Shown one piece after another: positions 8,752 to 17,113 of a stretch of DNA of 64,000 nucleotides. The position numbers and the translations under genes are program-made. The notes below the pieces were generated by a model. That model worked only from the letters and a program-made list of their open reading frames with translations. It ran no database searches and was not told where the DNA came from. The stretch covers positions 2,356,001 through 2,420,000 of the forward strand of contig NZ_BAAAWH010000001.1 of the NCBI RefSeq assembly GCF_039534975.1, read 5' to 3'. This stretch comes from Microbacterium terregens (GTDB taxonomy: Bacteria; Actinomycetota; Actinomycetes; Actinomycetales; Microbacteriaceae). Numbering within the stretch: the stretch's first letter is position 1; the number at the start of each line of letters is the position of its first letter.

Positions 8752-8777
8752 ATTACCTGAAACCTGATTCAGGTAAT
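8752..8777. promoter_or_regulatory. perfect inverted repeat, candidate TetR operator
   Basis: Arms ATTACCTGAA (8752-8761) and TTCAGGTAAT (8768-8777) are exact reverse complements with a 6-base spacer. The site ends 27 bases before the binding-protein ATG, where a repressor would block transcription or initiation. Size and symmetry fit TetR dimers, and the operon encodes one TetR regulator. The pairing is inferred. Confidence 0.6.
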
Positions 8778-8863
8778 GGCAACCGTAGGAAGCGGCGCGA
8801 CCGCTGTCAAGCCGAGACGCGGGCGGGCTCGCACTCGTTACCGATTCGGGACACTCGCAGCGC

Positions 8864-9427
8864 TCACGCGTCGGACGCGGCGGTCCGCTTGCGCCTCGGC
8901 TTGTCGCCGCCCGCTTTGGGCGCGTCGACGGTGACGTCGAGCAGCGCCAGACCACGGTCCGTGGACCAGATCGCCCCGAGACCCCGGTCGCCGTGCTGCG
9001 AAGCGCGCACCGCCCGCTCGTCGGCCCAGCCGTTCAGGCGGTGGCCGGCGTGCCCCTTGACGTGTTCGAACGTGACGTCGGGCAGATTCGCCGCGCGCCG
9101 GGCGTCGCGGGCCTCGATCAGCGCACGCAGGATGTCCGCGTTCTTCGTGGGCTGTCCCGTGCTGGTCTTCCAGCCACGCCGCGCGTGCGCGTCCATCCAG
9201 GACTGGTAGGTGTTGATCGCGTACATCGAGTCCGCCTGGATGTGCAGCTCCGCCAGCCGCGCGTGATCGCGAATCGCGTAGAGCACCGCCAGCAGCTCGC
9301 CGATGTTGTTCGTCCCGGCCTCGAGCGAACCCGCGGCCCAGCGTCCGTCCTCGCCCACCCACGCCCATCCGGCCGGGCCCGGATTGCGCATGCAGGCACC
9401 GTCCGTCGCGACCGTGTACCGGCTCAT
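8864..9427 (-). CDS. ribonuclease H-type protein
   Basis: 187 residues. The RNase HI fold is shown by the first catalytic Asp in TDGACMRNPGPAGW (residues 7-20), the Glu in NNIGELLAV, the third Asp in QADSMYAI and the basic KGHAGHRLNGWADERA segment with the last acidic residue. The enzyme cleaves the RNA strand of RNA-DNA hybrids. The C-terminal 40 residues are a basic tail (PRRKRTAASDA) beyond the catalytic domain. The ATG at 9427 has AGGA about 8 bases upstream. It lies after a tRNA-Lys gene and its terminator, so it has its own promoter. Confidence 0.9.
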   Translation of the reverse strand: MSRYTVATDGACMRNPGPAGWAWVGEDGRWAAGSLEAGTNNIGELLAVLYAIRDHARLAELHIQADSMYAINTYQSWMDAHARRGWKTSTGQPTKNADILRALIEARDARRAANLPDVTFEHVKGHAGHRLNGWADERAVRASQHGDRGLGAIWSTDRGLALLDVTVDAPKAGGDKPRRKRTAASDA

Positions 9428-9455
9428 GACTCGGTCCTCCCGGGTGCGATCACGC

Positions 9456-9488
9456 AAAAAAACGAAGGGCCCCGGAGAGGGGCCCTTC
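9456..9488 (-). terminator. Rho-independent terminator of tRNA-Lys
   Basis: A perfect 10-bp stem (GAAGGGCCCC with GGGGCCCTTC, loop of 5) at 9464-9488 is followed on the minus strand by seven T residues. It lies 10 bases beyond the 3' end of the tRNA gene. Confidence 0.9.
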
Positions 9489-9497
9489 AGCAAAACG

Positions 9498-9570
9498 TGC
9501 ACCCCCTGGGACTTGAACCCAGAACCCACTGATTAAGAGTCAGTTGCTCTGCCGATTGAGCTAGAGGTGC
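9498..9570 (-). tRNA. tRNA-Lys (CUU)
   Basis: A 73-base cloverleaf read on the minus strand from GCACCTC at 9570. The acceptor pairs GCACCTC with GGGGTGC, the discriminator is A, the anticodon loop is ACTCTTAAT with anticodon CTT, and the T arm contains GGTTCAAGTCC. CCA is not encoded. A strong terminator follows. Confidence 0.97.
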
Positions 9571-9648
9571 GTGGTTCACGAGGGCGAACCGAGGCTAAAC
9601 GTTACCATCACGATTGCGTCACTCGGAAATCGTGATGGCGCCGCCCGG

Positions 9649-9654
9649 TATCGT
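9649..9654 (+). promoter_or_regulatory. -10 box of a leaderless promoter for hisN
   Basis: TATCGT followed by 7 bases and then GTG at 9662. No Shine-Dalgarno sequence precedes the GTG, which fits transcription starting at or next to the start codon. Confidence 0.5.
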
Positions 9655-9661
9655 GGACACC

Positions 9662-10510
9662 GTGACCTCCCCCTCCTCTTCGGTGTCCTTCAACGCACCC
9701 TTCGACGGGGATCTTCGGGCCGATCTGGCTTTGGCCCTGCAACTCGCGGATGCCGCGGACGCGGTCTCGATGGCCCGATTCGACGCCGCCGACCTCGACG
9801 TGCAGCTGAAGGCCGACTCGTCCTACGTCACCGAGGCCGACCTGGCCACCGAGCGCGCGATCCGCTCGATCCTCGAGACCGAGCGTCCCACCGACGGCGT
9901 CTTCGGTGAGGAGTACGGCATCTCCGGCGACGCGGCCCGCCAGTGGATCATCGACCCGATCGACGGCACCGCCAACTATCTCAAGGGCATCCCCATGTGG
10001 ACGACCCTGATCGCGCTGTCGATCGACGGCGTGCCCCGGATCGGCGTCGCCAGCCAGCCCGCTCTCGGCCGCCGGTGGTGGGCCGCGACCGACCTCGGCG
10101 CATGGACGAACACACCGGACGGACCCCCGCGGCGGCTCGCCGTCTCATCGGTCGGCGCGATCTCCGATGCCAGCGCCAGCTTCCAGAGCATTCGACAGTG
10201 GGACGAGGCAGGACAGCTGGACGCGCTGGTGCGTCTGTCCCGCTCGGTGTGGCGGGACCGCGGGTACGGCGACACCTGGCCGTACATGCTGCTGGCCGAG
10301 GGACGCCTCGAGTTCGTCGCCGAGTTCGGCGTGCAGGAGTACGACATCGCCGCGCTGGTACCGATCATCACCGAAGCCGGCGGCCGCTTCACCTCGTACG
10401 CCGGGAACGACTCCATCGCGGAGAGGTCCTCACTGGCCACCAACGGCGTTCTCCATTCCGCATTCCTCGATCTGCTGAGTCCGACACCACCGTCGGAGAG
10501 CACTCGATGA
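9662..10510 (+). CDS. hisN: histidinol-phosphatase / inositol monophosphatase family
   Basis: 282 residues from the GTG at 9662. The inositol-phosphatase signature is complete: metal-binding Glu in GEEYG, then WIIDPIDGTANYLKG, and the late motif VQEYDIAALVPIITEAGG that supplies the third metal ligand. In actinobacteria this subfamily often serves as HisN, removing phosphate from L-histidinol phosphate in histidine synthesis; inositol phosphatase activity is the alternative. Start codons at 9614 and 9635 are also in frame, but a TATCGT box 7 bases before the GTG supports leaderless initiation. The last codons overlap the following lipoprotein gene (ATGA). Confidence 0.8.
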   Translation: MTSPSSSVSFNAPFDGDLRADLALALQLADAADAVSMARFDAADLDVQLKADSSYVTEADLATERAIRSILETERPTDGVFGEEYGISGDAARQWIIDPIDGTANYLKGIPMWTTLIALSIDGVPRIGVASQPALGRRWWAATDLGAWTNTPDGPPRRLAVSSVGAISDASASFQSIRQWDEAGQLDALVRLSRSVWRDRGYGDTWPYMLLAEGRLEFVAEFGVQEYDIAALVPIITEAGGRFTSYAGNDSIAERSSLATNGVLHSAFLDLLSPTPPSESTR

Positions 10511-11082
10511 AGCACGCCCGGCACCTCTTCGGAGCCTCGATCCTGCTCGCCACGACGCTCCTGTTCGCCACCGCGTGTGCGAGCACACCCGCAGGACAGC
10601 CCGACGCGTCGCAGACTCCTGTCCCGGCAGCGACGTCGCCGACTCCGACGCCCGAGACCGAGGCGCCGACGGCGCCGGCAGCCGATCCGACGTGCGAGAC
10701 GATCATCCCCGCCCAGACCGTCACGGCCTTCGAGGCGGTGGGGTGGACCGCGAGGGCCGAACCCTTCCGCGTCGGCGAGCTTGAGATCCCCGAAGGCGTC
10801 CAGTGCATCTGGGGCGACTTCTCGATCGCCACCGATCACGTGCAGATCTACGGCTGGGCGCCGATCACGGCCAAGCAGGCCGCGGACGCGCAGAAGTACC
10901 TCAAGAACATCGGCTGGCGCGCGGAAGAGGTTCCGGAGGGCGTTGTGGTCACCGAGAGCTCGGAGACGACGGTCGCGACCGACGAAGACGGCTACGGTCT
11001 CACCTATCTCTTCGGCGACGGCTGGGTGAAGTACGCCGACACCAAGCAGGGCCTGCTGCTGGTCGTGTGGCCTTCGTCGTGA
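10507..11082 (+). CDS. secreted lipoprotein, paralogue of the protein at 35694-36341
   Basis: 191 residues. A lipoprotein signal (hydrophobic stretch ending FATAC) is followed by a linker rich in Thr, Pro and Ala to about residue 60, then a globular domain with two cysteines (in PTCETI and VQCIWG). The motifs CIWG, YGWAPI, PEGVVV and DEDGYGLTYLFGDGW recur in the same order in the anchored protein at 35694-36341, so the two are paralogues. Function unknown; no enzyme motif is visible. It is coupled to hisN by a 4-base overlap, but co-function is not implied. Confidence 0.7.
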   Translation: MKHARHLFGASILLATTLLFATACASTPAGQPDASQTPVPAATSPTPTPETEAPTAPAADPTCETIIPAQTVTAFEAVGWTARAEPFRVGELEIPEGVQCIWGDFSIATDHVQIYGWAPITAKQAADAQKYLKNIGWRAEEVPEGVVVTESSETTVATDEDGYGLTYLFGDGWVKYADTKQGLLLVVWPSS

Positions 11083-11101
11083 GCGCGCTCCCGAGCGGGC
11101 T

Positions 11102-11734
11102 CTAGATGCGGGGTGCGGCCACGACGACCACGTTGTCGGCATACCGTCCGGTGGAGCTGTCGAAGGCTCCCCCGCACGTGATCAGGACCAGTGACCTCGT
11201 GCCCATGCGAGCGAAGATCTCGTCCGTGGGCAGGTCCTGCTTCGGGTAATAGGTCACCGACGCCACGTCGTAGACGGCGGCGGCGCCGTCCTGTCCCAGT
11301 ACGGTCACTTCGCTGCCGGGCACCAGTCCGCGCAATTCGGCAAAGGGCCCGATCGGATACTCCGGCGCATCGATGTGTGCCGAGATGACGGTGTTCCCGT
11401 CCGGGCTCCAGGGGTCCGACCCGAATCGGTACCACCCGGCGATCGCCGGGTTCTCGGGCAACTCCATGAACCCGCCGGCTTCGACGCCCACCGGGATCAC
11501 GTCGATGTCGATGCCCGCCGCACCGATCTGAACGCGCACCGGCGGGACGGCCGCACGTACCGGCGGCAGCGTGCTCTGCACGACCGGCACGTCGTAATCA
11601 GGTGTCGGCGCCGGTGCGGGGGTTGCCGACGGCGCCGGCGAAGAGGGGGCACCCGCCCCGGTGGTGGCCGGGGCGGGTGCGCACGCGGAGAGCGCGAGGA
11701 CGAGCGCCACAGGTGCGATCAGTCGTCGAAGCAC
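11102..11734 (-). CDS. class F-like sortase
   Basis: 210 residues from a GTG at 11734, which has GGAGG 9 bases upstream. The N-terminus looks like a lipoprotein signal (VALVLALSAC). The sortase domain has the conserved His in VISAHID, the catalytic Cys in VLITCGG (about residue 187) and the Arg in TGRYADN (about 197). Sortases cleave a sorting motif and join surface proteins to the cell wall; single-domain actinobacterial enzymes of this kind are usually placed in class F. It follows the DUF4397 gene by 32 bases and probably shares its transcript. A lipid anchor instead of the usual transmembrane helix is noteworthy. Confidence 0.85.
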   Translation of the reverse strand: MLRRLIAPVALVLALSACAPAPATTGAGAPSSPAPSATPAPAPTPDYDVPVVQSTLPPVRAAVPPVRVQIGAAGIDIDVIPVGVEAGGFMELPENPAIAGWYRFGSDPWSPDGNTVISAHIDAPEYPIGPFAELRGLVPGSEVTVLGQDGAAAVYDVASVTYYPKQDLPTDEIFARMGTRSLVLITCGGAFDSSTGRYADNVVVVAAPRI

Positions 11735-11766
11735 GGGTATCACCCTCCGCGTGGTCGGTCGGTCGC

Positions 11767-12600
11767 TCAGGACTCGACGCTCGCTGCGCGGGCGCGGCGG
11801 GCGGTGACGACGCCGAGCGACGCGAGGGCGGCGCTGAAGGCGATCCCGAGGATCCACAGTGCCGGGACGATGGCGTCCCGCTGCGCGGCGTAACCAGCGG
11901 TGCCCGAGTTCACTCCTCCGGGCGCGGTGTGCCCGACGGTGATGTTCTGGACGGCAAGGGCGAGACTCTCACCCTCGGCGCTTCCCCATGCGTAGACGAT
12001 CGTCAGGACGCCGTCCTGGACGGCGACATCGGCCGGGCCGAGCACGGGCTCGGTCGTGCCGGCGAGGGCGACGGATGCCGAGACGGTGCCGGCCGGGATG
12101 TTCAGCGTCGCCTCATTCGGGTTGACGAGATCTTCGACCACGGGCGCTCCCCCGGCCAGGATGTCCACAGCGGGCGCGGCCGCGACGTGACGCACGGTCA
12201 GCCGGCCCTCTCCGGCGGCGGTGGTGCTGATGTCGTTCGTGAACAGCTTGGCGGTCGGGTCGCCCGCCTCATCCAGGAAGGCGACAGCCGTGTAGCTGCT
12301 GCCGGCAGCCAGTGTGAGCGTGATCGGTCCGAGAATCGGAGCACTGGCGTCCGCGGCATCCGTCGCCGTGAGAGCGACCTCGTAGTCCCCGGCGGGAAGG
12401 TCGAGCGGACCGGCCAGGTCGCCGGGCTGGAAGTCATCGAGCGTCAATTCGCCGTTGACGTAGACGTCCACCGGGGTGTCCGGAATGCCATGGAGCACCG
12501 AAAGGTCGGCCGTTGTTGCCGAGATGGCCTGGGCGGGGGCGATGAAACCCGCCGCGAGGGCAAAGCCGGCGACGACGCCGGCTGCGATTGTCTTGCGCAC
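11767..12600 (-). CDS. DUF4397-domain surface protein
   Basis: 277 residues. A Sec signal peptide ends near APAQA. Two DUF4397-like halves follow (LSVLHGIPDTPVDVYVNGE and LTVRHVAAAPAVDILAGG). The C-terminus has a hydrophobic helix and a basic tail (TARRARAASVES), as in wall-anchored proteins. No LPxTG-type motif is present, although the gene sits next to a sortase. The GTG at 12600 has AAGGAGG 5 bases upstream. The role is unknown; DUF4397 proteins next to sortases recur in actinobacteria. Confidence 0.85.
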   Translation of the reverse strand: MRKTIAAGVVAGFALAAGFIAPAQAISATTADLSVLHGIPDTPVDVYVNGELTLDDFQPGDLAGPLDLPAGDYEVALTATDAADASAPILGPITLTLAAGSSYTAVAFLDEAGDPTAKLFTNDISTTAAGEGRLTVRHVAAAPAVDILAGGAPVVEDLVNPNEATLNIPAGTVSASVALAGTTEPVLGPADVAVQDGVLTIVYAWGSAEGESLALAVQNITVGHTAPGGVNSGTAGYAAQRDAIVPALWILGIAFSAALASLGVVTARRARAASVES

Positions 12601-12718
12601 TGTGTCCTCCTTCAGAGGGGCGGCTCTTTCCGCCCTGCAAGGAGTACTTCGGTGCCGACGCTAATTTGGATGCATCTGCATGGAAAAAAGTTTGTGAGGT
12701 GCGGGATCCCGCGGAATC

Positions 12719-13093
12719 TCAGGCCTGACCCTCGCGCACCGGACCGGGTTCCATGTACCACTCCACGAACGAGGTCGCCCGACCGTCGTCGGCGAGGTGG
12801 ACGACCCACAGGTTCGCATAGACGTTGCCGTCCTTGTATTCGGTGTGGCCCTCGATGACACCGACGCCGTCGGAGTACGCGATCGGCTCGCCGCTGAAGG
12901 TCCACTCGCCGGGTTCGTCCTTGTGGGCGATCCAGCCGTCGACGATGGCGTCGCGCCCGATCCAGGGGTGCGGGTCGAAGGGACCACCGGCGTAGGTGCC
13001 GTCCTCGACGAAGAGCGCGCGGATGTCGTCGGGCTCGTTCGAGGACCACGCGGTGAGATAGCGATCGAGCCAGTTCTGCAGTTCATCGGCCAT
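12719..13093 (-). CDS. NTF2/SnoaL-like small protein
   Basis: 124 residues with the cone-shaped NTF2-like pattern: an N-terminal helix (LQNWLDRYLTAWSSN), DDIRALFVEDGTY, then WIGRDAIVDGWI and strands ending VEWYME. Family members act as small isomerases, hydrolases or ligand-binding proteins, and many have no assigned role. It stands alone, divergent from the flavin oxidoreductase at 13159. No catalytic residue pair can be assigned. Confidence 0.75.
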   Translation of the reverse strand: MADELQNWLDRYLTAWSSNEPDDIRALFVEDGTYAGGPFDPHPWIGRDAIVDGWIAHKDEPGEWTFSGEPIAYSDGVGVIEGHTEYKDGNVYANLWVVHLADDGRATSFVEWYMEPGPVREGQA

Positions 13094-13158
13094 CCCCTAC
13101 GACTACCGCGCCCGCCGAGTCCGGTCAAGACGTCGGAGGGACATGGCAGGGTTGTGGC

Positions 13159-14037
13159 ATGCGACGCGTCGGAGCGATCTTCACCCCCTCCTTCCCGCCT
13201 GAGGCACTGCGCGACGCCGCGCAGACCGCCGACGAATCGGGCGTGCCCGAACTCTGGTTGTGGGAGGACTGTTTCCGCGAGTCGGCGTTCGCCACAGCAT
13301 CCGCTGTCCTGGCCTGGACCACGCGGATGCGTGTCGGAATCGGCGTCGCGCCGATCCCGTTGCGCAACGTCGCCGCCACAGCCATGGAGATCGCCACGAT
13401 CGAGCGGCTGTTTCCGGGGCGGCTCATCCCCGGCGTGGGCCACGGGGTACTCGAGTGGATGGGCCAGGTGGGCGCACGGGCCGCATCGCCGCTCACCCTG
13501 ATGCGCGAGTACGTGCCCGCCCTGCGTGCCCTTCTGGCCGGCGAAGAAGTCAGCGCCACGGGCCGCTACGTCTCGCTCGACCGCGTGCGACTGAACTGGC
13601 CACCGGTACAGCCGCCCGGCGTGGTGGTGTCCGGCGAAGGCCCCAAGACCGTACGACTGACCGGTGAGGTCGGCGACGGCACCGTGCTGCCCGCCGGAAG
13701 CACTCCCGATCGCGTGGCCCGGACCCTCGCCCTGGCTCGAGAGGGTCGAGCCGGTGCGGGACGCGACGGCTCGCACGAACTCATCGTCTTCGTCTCGACC
13801 GGTTTCGGCGGCGCGGCGGCGCGGGCTCGGCTCGCCGAAGAACTGGGCCGCGCCGCGGGGACCGTCGACCCCGCGTTGATGGTCGTCGGCGATGCCGTGG
13901 ACGTGACGTCGGCGATCGACCCGTTCTTCACGGCCGGCGCCACCACGGTGGTGCTGCAGCCGCCTGAGGGCGAGACCGACCTCACCGGCTTCATGCAGAA
14001 CGTCGGCGCCGTCGCCCGGCTGATCGACGCCGGCTGA
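13159..14037 (+). CDS. LLM-class flavin-dependent oxidoreductase
   Basis: 292 residues, a luciferase-like F420 or FMN enzyme. Typical segments are the N-terminal strand VGAIFTP, WLWEDCF, MRVGIGVAPIPLRNVAATAMEIATIERLFPGR and GVGHGVLEWM. The C-terminal barrel strand ends ATTVVLQPPE. In actinobacteria many such proteins use F420. The substrate is unknown and no partner gene is adjacent. CAGGGT lies 6 bases before the ATG and could be a weak leaderless -10 box. Confidence 0.85.
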   Translation: MRRVGAIFTPSFPPEALRDAAQTADESGVPELWLWEDCFRESAFATASAVLAWTTRMRVGIGVAPIPLRNVAATAMEIATIERLFPGRLIPGVGHGVLEWMGQVGARAASPLTLMREYVPALRALLAGEEVSATGRYVSLDRVRLNWPPVQPPGVVVSGEGPKTVRLTGEVGDGTVLPAGSTPDRVARTLALAREGRAGAGRDGSHELIVFVSTGFGGAAARARLAEELGRAAGTVDPALMVVGDAVDVTSAIDPFFTAGATTVVLQPPEGETDLTGFMQNVGAVARLIDAG

Positions 14038-14052
14038 GGCGCGGTCGCAGTC

Positions 14053-15270
14053 TCAGCGACCGCCCTCGGCGCGCCACGCCTGCGCGAGCCGGGCCACCCC
14101 CTCGCGGAGGGACTCGACGTCGGGCTCGGCGAACGACAGCCGTACGAAGCCGCGGAATTCCTGTGCACCGGCGGCGAACCACTCGCCCCGCTGGTAGGTG
14201 ACCCCGAGGTCCTGCGCCGCCTCGAAGACACGCGCGAAGTCGAGGTCGCCGCCCAGACGCGCCCACACGAAGAAGCCGCCGGTCGGATCGGTCAGCTCCA
14301 CGCCATCGCCGAACTGCTCGCGCAGCGCCGAGGTCAGCACCCGCGCCTTGTCCTGGTAAACGGCACCCGCTGCGGCGATCGCGGGATCCAGGCGCGGGTC
14401 GGTCAGCATTCGGCCGACGAGATCCTGCAGGACGCCGCTGGTCTGACCGTCCAGCCGGTTGCGCAGCTTGGTGAACCCGGCTTCGAGCGCGGTCGGCACG
14501 GTCAGCCAGCCCAGGCGGAGCCCGGGTCCGAGGGTCTTCGAGAACGAGTTCACCGCGATCACCCGGTCCGTCTCGCGCAGCCGCGGACGCGCGGGAACGA
14601 CCGTGCCCGGAAACGCGATCTGCCGGTACGGGTCATCCGAGAGGATCAGGAACCCGTACTGCTCGGCGAGATCCACCAGCGCCGCCGACTTCTCTGCGGT
14701 GAGCGTGGTACCGGAGGGGTTCTGGAAGGTCGGCACGGTGAACAGCGCCTTCGGGCGGAGCCCCGCGCGCAGCCGCGCGGCCAGGGCATCGACGTCGATG
14801 CCCTCGCTGGTGACCGGAATCGCCTCGACGTTGACGCCGACGAGGTCGAGCACGCGTAGGAAGAGCGGATACACCGGGTCATCCACGACGATCGTGTCAC
14901 CCGGATCGAGCGTGCCGAGGGCGGCCAGCGACAGCCCGTGCGCTCCCCCGTCGGTCACGATGACCCGGCCCGGGTCCACGTCCTCGCGGGCGGCGATGGC
15001 GGCACGGAACGAGGGGAGGCCGGCAGAGGCCGAGTAACGCAGCGTCTCGGCGAAGCCCGCACTCTCTGTCACGGCGGCCGCGGCATCCCGGTAGAGGTCC
15101 GTCGGAAGCACGTCGGTGGACGGATTGCCGCCGCCCAGGTCGATCGAACCCTCGGAGAGTCTGACGAGCGTCGCATCGCCGAACCCTTTCCGCTCCGGCA
15201 GGTGCGCGAGAAGCGCACTGGCGCCCGCGAGGGATTCGGGTGAACGCGCGTCCTGCAACGTCTCAGTCAT
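14053..15270 (-). CDS. PLP-dependent aminotransferase, class I/II (MocR-like catalytic domain)
   Basis: 405 residues. The PLP lysine is in the segment NSFSKTLGPGLRLGW, with the upstream Asp and Tyr in LSDDPYRQIAF and the NPSG motif in PTFQNPSGTT. The fold is aspartate aminotransferase type I, close to the catalytic half of MocR proteins and to 2-aminoadipate aminotransferases, but no GntR DNA-binding domain is attached. It lies 74 bases after metI on the same strand, so it may belong to the methionine transport operon and transaminate methionine or its keto acid. That role is inferred. An ATG at 15279 is also in frame. Confidence 0.85.
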   Translation of the reverse strand: MTETLQDARSPESLAGASALLAHLPERKGFGDATLVRLSEGSIDLGGGNPSTDVLPTDLYRDAAAAVTESAGFAETLRYSASAGLPSFRAAIAAREDVDPGRVIVTDGGAHGLSLAALGTLDPGDTIVVDDPVYPLFLRVLDLVGVNVEAIPVTSEGIDVDALAARLRAGLRPKALFTVPTFQNPSGTTLTAEKSAALVDLAEQYGFLILSDDPYRQIAFPGTVVPARPRLRETDRVIAVNSFSKTLGPGLRLGWLTVPTALEAGFTKLRNRLDGQTSGVLQDLVGRMLTDPRLDPAIAAAGAVYQDKARVLTSALREQFGDGVELTDPTGGFFVWARLGGDLDFARVFEAAQDLGVTYQRGEWFAAGAQEFRGFVRLSFAEPDVESLREGVARLAQAWRAEGGR

Positions 15271-15344
15271 GTTCAGCATCCATTCGGGGTCAGGGGCGGT
15301 AGGGGGCGCGATCGCTGAGGACATCGCGGTCGACGACGACCCCG

Positions 15345-16019
15345 TCATCGGTCGATGAACCGGCGGGCGATCCGGTTGCCGAGGAACTGCACCAGCTGAA
15401 CGAGACCGATCAGGACGAGGATGATCAGGATCATCACGCCGTAGTCGAACCGCTGGTATCCGTAGGTCAGCGCCAGGTTGCCGAGTCCCCCTCCACCGAC
15501 GGCGCCGGCCACCGCGGTCGCGTCGATGAGCGCGACGAAGATGAAGGTCAGCGACAGCAGGAGGGGTCCGAACGCCTCCCGGACGACGAATCCGAACAGG
15601 ATGTGCAGCGGCTTCGCACCGACGGCTGCGGCGGCCTCGACGACACCGGGATCGACGGCGACGAGGTTCGTCTCGGCGACGCGTGCGATGCCGACGGACG
15701 CGGCGATCGTGAGCGGAAGGATCGCGGCGGCAGGTCCGATGCTCGTGCCGATGAGCGCGCGCGTCAGCGGTGTCAGCGCGATCAGCAGGATGATGAACGG
15801 GATCGGCCGGAGCGTGTTGACCACGATGTTCAGCACCGTGTGCGTGGCGCGGCTGTGCAGCAACTGGCCGGGCCGGGTGGCGAACAGGAAGATGCCGAGG
15901 ATGAGACCGATGATGGCAGCGAAGAAGAACGAGACCGTCACCATGAAGAGGGTCTCGCCGAGGGCTTTGGCGACCTTGGGGACGACGACGTCCACGTCGA
16001 TGAACTGCGGGATCACCAC
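15345..16019 (-). CDS. metI: methionine ABC transporter permease
   Basis: 224 residues with about five hydrophobic helices. The EAA loop for contact with the ATPase is EAAAAVGAKPLHILF, and LRPIPFIILLIALTPLTR near the middle is typical of MetI. The start is a GTG at 16019 inside the end of metN (7-base overlap). It forms the membrane channel of the MetNIQ importer for methionine and related compounds. Confidence 0.92.
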   Translation of the reverse strand: MVIPQFIDVDVVVPKVAKALGETLFMVTVSFFFAAIIGLILGIFLFATRPGQLLHSRATHTVLNIVVNTLRPIPFIILLIALTPLTRALIGTSIGPAAAILPLTIAASVGIARVAETNLVAVDPGVVEAAAAVGAKPLHILFGFVVREAFGPLLLSLTFIFVALIDATAVAGAVGGGGLGNLALTYGYQRFDYGVMILIILVLIGLVQLVQFLGNRIARRFIDR

Positions 16020-17038
16020 GCCGTAACCTCGGTCTGGGCACTGAGGTCGGCGGTGAAGCGGTCGATGGCGACGTCGTCGCCATACAGGGCGAGGCTCAGC
16101 TGTCCATATGGCTGATCCTTGACGCGGGCCACACCACCCTGGATCACGGCGAAGTCGACGCCGTTCTCGCGTGCGAGGCGGGACAGCACCGGGCTGTTGA
16201 CCAGCACGTCATCCACCGCGACCGAGATCTTGCGCCCGCCGAATCGATCCCGCAGCGCGGTCTTCTCGGCGTCGGTCAGCGCTGTGCGCGTGTACGAGCC
16301 GACGAGCCCTTGAGTGACCGCGTGACTCGGGCGCGCAAGGATCTGATGGATCTCTCCGGACTCCACGACGCGTCCCTGGCTGAGGATCGAGACCCGGTCG
16401 GCGAGACGACTGATGACATCCATCTCGTGCGTGACGACGACGATCGTGATACCGAATTCGCGGTTGACCGATCGCAGCAGGTCGACGATCTCGGTGGTGG
16501 TCTGCGGGTCCAGCGCGCTGGTGGCCTCGTCCGCGAGCAGGATCGAGGGCCGGCTGGCGATGGCACGGGCGATGCCGACGCGCTGCTTCTGTCCGCCTGA
16601 GAGCTGGCGCGGTCGCGCGAAGGCCTTGCCGCCGAGCCCCACGAAATCCAGCAGCTCGCCGACGCGACGGGAGATGTCGGCATCCTTCCAGCCGGCGATC
16701 TTCAGCGGAGTGGCGATGTTGCCGTAGACCGTGCGTGAATTCCAGAGGCTGAATTGCTGGAACACCATCCCGATGCCGTGACGCAGGGTCCGCAATTCGC
16801 CCGGCGAGAGCGTCTGCACGTCCACTCCGTCGACCAGCACCTGCCCGCTGGTAGGAGCCTCGAGTCCGTTGATCATCCGCAGCAGCGTCGACTTGCCGGC
16901 GCCGGATCGTCCGATGAGGCCGTACACCTCACCCGCCTCGATCAACAGGTCGATGCCATCCAGCGCGAGCGCCGGGGTCGCCTTCTTGTTCGCGACGTAC
17001 TGCTTGGATACCTCGGTGAGGCGGATGCGCTCTGACAT
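16013..17038 (-). CDS. metN: methionine ABC transporter ATP-binding protein
   Basis: 341 residues. Walker A is GRSGAGKST, signature LSGGQKQR, Walker B ILLADEATSALDP and switch His in VVTHEMDV. After about residue 250 comes the NIL/ACT-like C-terminal domain (DVLVNSPVLSRLARENGVDFAVIQGGV), which in MetN binds methionine and shuts off transport. That regulatory domain supports MetN over other polar amino acid ATPases. The start chosen is MSERIRL at 17038; an upstream ATG is less likely. Confidence 0.93.
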   Translation of the reverse strand: MSERIRLTEVSKQYVANKKATPALALDGIDLLIEAGEVYGLIGRSGAGKSTLLRMINGLEAPTSGQVLVDGVDVQTLSPGELRTLRHGIGMVFQQFSLWNSRTVYGNIATPLKIAGWKDADISRRVGELLDFVGLGGKAFARPRQLSGGQKQRVGIARAIASRPSILLADEATSALDPQTTTEIVDLLRSVNREFGITIVVVTHEMDVISRLADRVSILSQGRVVESGEIHQILARPSHAVTQGLVGSYTRTALTDAEKTALRDRFGGRKISVAVDDVLVNSPVLSRLARENGVDFAVIQGGVARVKDQPYGQLSLALYGDDVAIDRFTADLSAQTEVTAW

Positions 17039-17113
17039 TCCAGACTTTCGATCGGCGACGCACACAGGACGAAGCGACGGGCGACGGCCGGAGCCGCCGC
17101 CCGTCGCGGACGA

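Noticed and set aside
11880..11930. NSGTAG segment of the DUF4397 protein as a sorting motif
   Set aside because: It does not fit known sortase motifs and there is no supporting evidence; it is kept only as an open question.
12693..12712. GCGGGATCCCGC palindrome with nearby A run as terminator of the NTF2-like gene
   Set aside because: The palindrome has no room for a loop and only a weak stem would form; left unannotated as a terminator.
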